Under the pieces are notes generated by a model. It ran no database searches. It saw only the letters and a program-made list of their open reading frames with translations, and was not told where the DNA came from. DNA of 23,691 nucleotides, from the IMG/VR virus record IMGVR_UViG_3300043548_000322, positions 1-23,691 of that record, one strand, 5' to 3'. This document shows positions 20,377-23,691 of the stretch, in pieces. A program made the position numbers and the translations under genes. Numbering within the stretch: position 1 is the stretch's first letter; every line of letters starts with the position of its first letter. Source of the DNA: a virus.

Positions 20377-20654
20377 TGCGCGAGCGCGACATCGAACGCC
20401 AGCTCGTGAAGCGCGTCAAAGCCGCAGGTGGTGACGTGCGCAAGCTTGCGTGGATCGGCCGCCGCGGCGCGCCCGACCGGCTGGTGATGCTGCCGGGGCG
20501 GTTCCTGCTGGTCGAGCTCAAGGCGCCGGGCGGGCGTATCTCCCGGCTGCAGGACGTCGAGCATCGCCGACTGCGTGCCGCCGGGTTCGACGTTCGCGTT
20601 ATCTGGAAAGTGGAAGACATCGACGAGGTGATCGGCACGGAGGCGAGGCCATGA
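20376..20654 (+). CDS. VRR-NUC domain nuclease
   Basis: 92 residues, a stand-alone VRR-NUC (PD-(D/E)XK) domain. The motif GRRGAPDRLVMLPGRFLLVE (residues 29-47) gives D34 and E47, and VELKAPGGR gives K49. R54 and Q59 follow at the positions usual for the fold. The C-terminus GFDVRVIWKVEDIDEVIGTE is also typical. VRR-NUC enzymes such as FAN1 and phage homologues cleave branched or single-stranded DNA junctions. Here it overlaps both the polymerase (1 bp) and the SNF2-like helicase (ATGA), an arrangement seen repeatedly in phages. The nuclease and helicase therefore probably process replication or recombination intermediates together. Confidence 0.92.
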   Translation: MRERDIERQLVKRVKAAGGDVRKLAWIGRRGAPDRLVMLPGRFLLVELKAPGGRISRLQDVEHRRLRAAGFDVRVIWKVEDIDEVIGTEARP

Positions 20655-22012
20655 AGCTGCGCCCCTACCAGGAGCAGATGGTCGATCACATCATCGCAAA
20701 CCCCCGAACGAACCTCTTTTGCCCCATGGGCGCGGGCAAGACCCTGGCCGTGCTGACGGCGCTCGACCATCTGTCTCTTCTCGAGGACACCTTCCCGGTG
20801 CTGGTCGTTGCGCCGTTGCGCGTGGCCAAGTCGACCTGGCCGGACGAGGTCCAGAAGTGGGCGCACCTCCGGCACCTCACCGTGAGCGTGATCACGGGCA
20901 ATATTCATCAGCGCTGGAAGGCGCTCGACACCGACGCCGATATCGTCTGCATCAACTACGACAACCTTGTCTGGCTCGCGGAAGCCTGCGGCGACCGCTG
21001 GCCATTCAAGGTGATCGTTGCTGACGAGGCAACGCGGCTCAAGGGTTTCCGCACCCGGCAGGGCACGCAGCGCGCCAAGGCCCTGGCCCGGTACGCCCAC
21101 GCCACGCCCCGCTACATCGGCCTCACCGGGACGCCGGCCGCCAACGGGCTGCAAGATCTCTGGGCCCTGGCCTGGTTCGTCGACAAGGGTCAGCGCCTCG
21201 GCCTCACGTTCAAGGCCTTCACCGACCGCTGGTTCCAGTCGATCGCCACATCGGCGGGCTTCACCATGATCAAGCCCCTCGCCCATGCGCAGCGCGAGAT
21301 CGAGGACAAGCTCAAGGACATCTGCCTGTCGATCGATCTCAAGGACTACATCGACATGAAGGAGCCGGTGATCAACACGATCGCCGTCGAGCTACCGGCC
21401 AATGCCCGCCGCATCTACGACCAGATGGAGCGCGAGATGTTCGCCGAGATCTCGAAAGAGAAGGACGTCGCCGCCTTCAACGCCGCAGCCAAAACCATGA
21501 AATGTCTGCAACTGGCGAACGGCGCTGTCTACACCGACGAGCACGGCGCCTGGGAGGACATCCACCAGGCCAAGCTCGATGCCCTCGAGAGCATCATCGA
21601 GGAAGCGAACGGCATGCCGGTGCTGGTGGCCTACCACTTCAAGTCCGACCTCGCCCGGCTGCAGAAGCGCTTCCGCTCTGGCCGCGTCCTCGATGCGGAT
21701 CCCAAGACCATCCGAGACTGGAACGCCGGCAAGATCCCGGTGCTGTTCGCGCATCCGGCATCGGCCGGCCACGGCCTGAACCTTCAGGACGGCTCGAACA
21801 TCCTCGCGTTCTTCAGCCTCAACTGGAACCTCGAGGAGCGGCTGCAGATCATCGAGCGCATCGGCCCGGCGCGTCAGGCACAGGCCGGGCACGACCGCCC
21901 GGTGTTCATCCACAACATCATTGCAAAGAACACGATCGACGAGCTCGTGCTGGCCCGGGTCGAGGGCAAGCGGGACGTGGTCGAATTGATAATGGAGGCG
22001 ATGCGGAAATGA
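20651..22012 (+). CDS. SNF2-like superfamily 2 helicase
   Basis: 453 residues from the ATG at 20651. Seen: a Q-like start (MKLRPYQEQMVDHI), motif I CPMGAGKT (24-31), motif Ia LVVAPLRVAKSTW, motif II VIVADEATRLKG (DEAT at 125-128), motif III GLTGTPAANGLQDL (157-170), motif V HPASAGHGLNLQDG (about 368-381) and motif VI IERIGPARQ (401-409). This is the phage SNF2/DEAD-like family usually partnered with VRR-NUC. Both recombination and replication-fork functions have been proposed. There is no accessory domain, and the size is normal for the family. It is coupled to the 48-aa gene by ATGA. Confidence 0.92.
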   Translation: MKLRPYQEQMVDHIIANPRTNLFCPMGAGKTLAVLTALDHLSLLEDTFPVLVVAPLRVAKSTWPDEVQKWAHLRHLTVSVITGNIHQRWKALDTDADIVCINYDNLVWLAEACGDRWPFKVIVADEATRLKGFRTRQGTQRAKALARYAHATPRYIGLTGTPAANGLQDLWALAWFVDKGQRLGLTFKAFTDRWFQSIATSAGFTMIKPLAHAQREIEDKLKDICLSIDLKDYIDMKEPVINTIAVELPANARRIYDQMEREMFAEISKEKDVAAFNAAAKTMKCLQLANGAVYTDEHGAWEDIHQAKLDALESIIEEANGMPVLVAYHFKSDLARLQKRFRSGRVLDADPKTIRDWNAGKIPVLFAHPASAGHGLNLQDGSNILAFFSLNWNLEERLQIIERIGPARQAQAGHDRPVFIHNIIAKNTIDELVLARVEGKRDVVELIMEAMRK

Positions 22013-22155
22013 GAACCACCGAACTCGACAAGACGGAGATCGTGATGCTGCTGCGCGACATGCTGCGCGCCCACCAGGCGCAGGGCCGCGATCTCGAGGA
22101 GGTGATCGCCTACATGGACAAAGTGATCGCCCGCCGGCAAAGGGCGCAGCAATGA
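22009..22155 (+). CDS. 48-aa helical protein, unknown
   Basis: ATG at 22009 overlaps the helicase stop (ATGA), and its own stop overlaps the kinase start the same way. It reads MRTTELDKTEIVMLLRDMLR, AHQAQGRDLEEVIAYMDKVI, ARRQRAQQ: two predicted helices with a basic end. Four-base overlaps at both ends and phage-like codon use argue that it is translated. No family is recognised. Confidence 0.65.
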   Translation: MRTTELDKTEIVMLLRDMLRAHQAQGRDLEEVIAYMDKVIARRQRAQQ

Positions 22156-22688
22156 TCATCGGGCTCGCGGGATACGCCGGCAGCGGCAAGAGCACGGTGG
22201 CCGACTACCTGGTCAAGAAGCACGGCTTCACGCTGCTGAAGTTCGCCGGGCCCCTGAAGCAGATGATGCGGGCGCTGGGCCTGGGCGAGCGCGAGATCGA
22301 GGGCGACCTCAAGGAGCAGCCGTGCGCCTTGCTCGCCGGCAGGACGCCGCGCGAGGCGATGCAGCTGCTCGGCACCGAGTGGGGGCGGCAGCACTTCGGC
22401 CAGAATTTCTGGGTGAACCTCTGCATGGAGCGCGCGGTCGACGTCTTCGACCAGGGCGGCAGGGTGGTGATCGACGACGTGCGCTTCGCGAACGAGGCCG
22501 AGGCGATCAGGGTCTATGGTGGCAAGGTCTTCCGGGTCACCCGCCCCGGCGTCGGCCCCGTGAACAAGCACAGCTCGGACAACCAGAACCTTCGCCACGA
22601 CCTCGAGATCTTCAACACCCGGTCGATCGCCGGGCTGCAGGAGGCAGTGTGGTTCGCGCTCGCCTCGGTGGAGGCCCTGCATGACTGA
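22152..22688 (+). CDS. Deoxynucleoside monophosphate kinase
   Basis: 178 residues with the P-loop GYAGSGKST at 7-15 right after MIIGLA. KFAGPLKQMMRALGL (about 35-49) resembles the dNMP-binding helix of phage dNMP kinases. TPREAMQLLGTEWGRQHFGQNFWVN at about 66-90 and RVVIDDVRFANEAEAI at about 105-120 are also family hallmarks (Walker B-like VIDD). The enzyme phosphorylates dNMPs to dNDPs to supply phage DNA synthesis, which fits its place at the end of the replication genes. Start and end overlap neighbours by 4 and 8 bp. Confidence 0.9.
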   Translation: MIIGLAGYAGSGKSTVADYLVKKHGFTLLKFAGPLKQMMRALGLGEREIEGDLKEQPCALLAGRTPREAMQLLGTEWGRQHFGQNFWVNLCMERAVDVFDQGGRVVIDDVRFANEAEAIRVYGGKVFRVTRPGVGPVNKHSSDNQNLRHDLEIFNTRSIAGLQEAVWFALASVEALHD

Positions 22689-22770
22689 GCTCTTCATCTT
22701 CGTCCTGGGCGGCCTTGTCGGGTTCCTCGCCATGGCGATGGTCTCGGCGTTCCGGGAACGCGAGCAATGA
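22681..22770 (+). CDS. 29-aa single-pass membrane peptide
   Basis: ATG at 22681, 8 bp inside the kinase gene, encodes MTELFIFVLGGLVGFLAMAM, then VSAFREREQ and TGA. Nearly all of it is one hydrophobic helix with a short charged C-tail, like other tiny phage membrane peptides (DUF3789-like). Its stop overlaps the next ATG. Supported by coupling and membrane-like composition only. Confidence 0.5.
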   Translation: MTELFIFVLGGLVGFLAMAMVSAFREREQ

Positions 22771-22907
22771 GCGCGCTGGTGATCGCGGCCGCCCTGCTCT
22801 GTGGCGTGCCCCTGGGGTTCATCCTCGGGCTGATCGCCGGCGCGAGAATGTACCGCGGCACGGAGCGGCCGGGGGATGACGATTTGGATTATTCGGGAGG
22901 GCTGTGA
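22767..22907 (+). CDS. 46-aa single-pass membrane peptide
   Basis: ATG at 22767 overlaps the preceding TGA. Residues 2-26 are hydrophobic (SALVIAAALLCGVPLGFILG, LIAGA), followed by a charged acidic tail (TERPGDDDLDYSGGL). It is a second N-terminal membrane anchor beside the 29-aa peptide. The pair could act together or be holin-like, but no lysis enzyme is nearby. Its stop overlaps the next gene's ATG (TGATG). Confidence 0.55.
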   Translation: MSALVIAAALLCGVPLGFILGLIAGARMYRGTERPGDDDLDYSGGL

Positions 22908-23317
22908 TGCTTGAGCGCCTCTATAGCGTTGACGAAGTTCTTGAGACTTGGCCGCCGAATGCCCGGCCTGCTCGCCGCCGTCTGATTGCAGCGGCCAAAA
23001 CCTATGGTTGTTGCGTGAAGCTAGGCCGGGGTCTAGGCTTTACGCTCCGGCAAATCACAGACCTGCAGAACGCACTCACATGCTCAAGCTCAAGCGTTAC
23101 CCCAAGCTCTCCCCGTATTGGTATATCCGCGGCACGCTCAAAGGTGTCTACGTACGAGAAAGCACGGGCACTGCTGATCGAGCAAAAGCGGAAGAACTCC
23201 GCCTCAAGCGCGAGCGAGAGGTCTTCGACCAGGCCGCGCTCGGCAAGGAACGCCCCGCAACATTCGCCGAAGCCGTCGCCGGATACGTCGGCGCCGGAGG
23301 AGAGGCGCGGTTCCTGA
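22907..23317 (+). CDS. Excisionase-like wHTH protein whose frame overlaps the integrase
   Basis: 136 residues from the ATG at 22907 with GGGAGG 6 nt upstream. Residues 1-56 are a small DNA-binding domain: MLERLYSVDEVLETWPPNAR, RRLIAAAKTYGCCVKLGRGL, GFTLRQITDLQNAL. This resembles Xis/wHTH proteins that precede integrases in alphaproteobacterial prophages. From about residue 58 (TCSSSSVTPSSPRIGISAAR onward) the frame lies inside the integrase gene and is Ser/Arg-rich. I recall related proteins with the same CxSxSS...GTS tail, so the overlap may be truly coding. Otherwise translation of the tail is an incidental by-product. It probably steers integrase toward excision. Confidence 0.75.
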   Translation: MLERLYSVDEVLETWPPNARPARRRLIAAAKTYGCCVKLGRGLGFTLRQITDLQNALTCSSSSVTPSSPRIGISAARSKVSTYEKARALLIEQKRKNSASSASERSSTRPRSARNAPQHSPKPSPDTSAPEERRGS

Positions 23318-23691
23318 TGCCGATCCTGGACCACTTCAAGGATAAGCCGGTCCAAGATATTCGTCAGGCCGACGTGGATGAACTGGTGTCGAAGCTGTAC
23401 CCCAAGGCCAAAGCCTCGACGGTCAACCGCCAGTGCATCAGCCCGATCATCTCGGTTCTAAACTACGCACGGGATGCGGAGATGCCAGGCGCTAATATCC
23501 GCAAGATCCGGCGCCGGCAGGAGACGAAGCCGGTGGTGCAGCCCGCCAGCGATGACCACATCGACAAGCTGTTGCCGTACCTGCCGGAGGGCCTGCGCGC
23601 CCTCATCCTGATGATGACCTTCACCGGCCTGCGCACCGGCGAGGCGCTGCGCGTCCAGCCGGGTGACGTAAGGGACGGCTTTATCCATATC
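23080..23691 (+). CDS. int: Tyrosine integrase, N-terminal part (runs off the window)
   Basis: 204 residues to the edge. The N-terminal arm-binding region reads MLKLKRYPKLSPYWYIRGTL, KGVYVRESTGTADRAKAEEL. The SAM-like core-binding domain (about 70-150) follows: TFAEAVAGYVGAGGEARFLM, VQDIRQADVDELVSKLYPKA, VNRQCISPIISVLNYARDAE. The catalytic domain begins with LILMMTFTGLRTGEAL, which holds the first catalytic arginine (TGLRTGEA). The remaining catalytic residues and the attachment site should lie beyond the right edge. No Shine-Dalgarno is apparent, so translation is probably coupled to the excisionase-like gene. Integrases of this class insert the phage at tRNA or other host genes. Confidence 0.9.
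   Translation, partial: MLKLKRYPKLSPYWYIRGTLKGVYVRESTGTADRAKAEELRLKREREVFDQAALGKERPATFAEAVAGYVGAGGEARFLMPILDHFKDKPVQDIRQADVDELVSKLYPKAKASTVNRQCISPIISVLNYARDAEMPGANIRKIRRRQETKPVVQPASDDHIDKLLPYLPEGLRALILMMTFTGLRTGEALRVQPGDVRDGFIHI

Noticed and set aside
1-23691. tRNA genes or attachment-site core
   Set aside because: No cloverleaf-like sequence or flanking direct repeat was recognised by eye; the attachment site should lie past the integrase, outside the window.

Overview
The window is a piece of a temperate tailed-phage genome, most likely a prophage, from a GC-rich alphaproteobacterium. Support for the host call: a GapR/DUF2312 gene (a family typical of alphaproteobacteria), high GC with GC-ending codons over most of the window, and a YdaS-type Cro partner. 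Both ends cut through genes: a tail assembly chaperone-like gene at the left edge and a tyrosine integrase at the right edge. I see no tRNA, rRNA, CRISPR array or insertion sequence. Everything here was read by eye and no database was searched.

Layout. A CI-like repressor (XRE HTH plus S24/LexA-like domain, 14199-14774, +) is the switch. Two near-identical promoter/operator blocks face outward on either side of it (about 14083-14126 leftward, 14773-14814 rightward), much like lambda OL/OR. The leftward operon (minus strand) encodes a YdaS/Cro-like HTH, a Myb-like HTH, GapR, a 678-residue primase-polymerase/ATPase, a dense array of 15 AACTCCC/GGGAGTT heptamers (a candidate origin), an 86-aa protein and a 174-aa protein. 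A strong intrinsic terminator follows. The late genes come next, still on the minus strand: TerS, three small proteins, TerL, two small basic proteins sharing a GR(D/E)STI motif, a beta-helix tail spike, a membrane/coiled-coil protein, two small tail-associated proteins, a triple-LamG adhesin and the chaperone. A serine recombinase (9063-9605, +) lies between TerS and the rest of the late genes, in the opposite orientation and next to a 324-bp non-coding GC-rich tract.

The rightward operon (plus strand, 14844 to the edge) is tightly coupled, with many ATGA/TGATG overlaps. It carries six small unrecognised genes, then a recombination/replication set: DUF2800 (Cas4/RecB-like nuclease), DUF2815 (ssDNA-binding-like), a family A DNA polymerase with 3'-5' exonuclease, a VRR-NUC nuclease, an SNF2-like helicase, a 48-aa protein and a dNMP kinase. 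Two tiny membrane proteins, an excisionase-like protein and the integrase follow. The excisionase-like frame runs about 238 nt into the integrase gene in another reading frame.

How the parts fit (inference). The repressor silences both outward promoters. On induction the left operon supplies the primase/helicase and probably the origin, while the right operon supplies polymerase, nucleases, ssDNA-binding protein and nucleotide kinase. The 174-aa protein followed by a terminator and then TerS recalls the lambda Q/late-promoter arrangement. Portal, capsid and endolysin genes are not visible and would have to lie left of the window.
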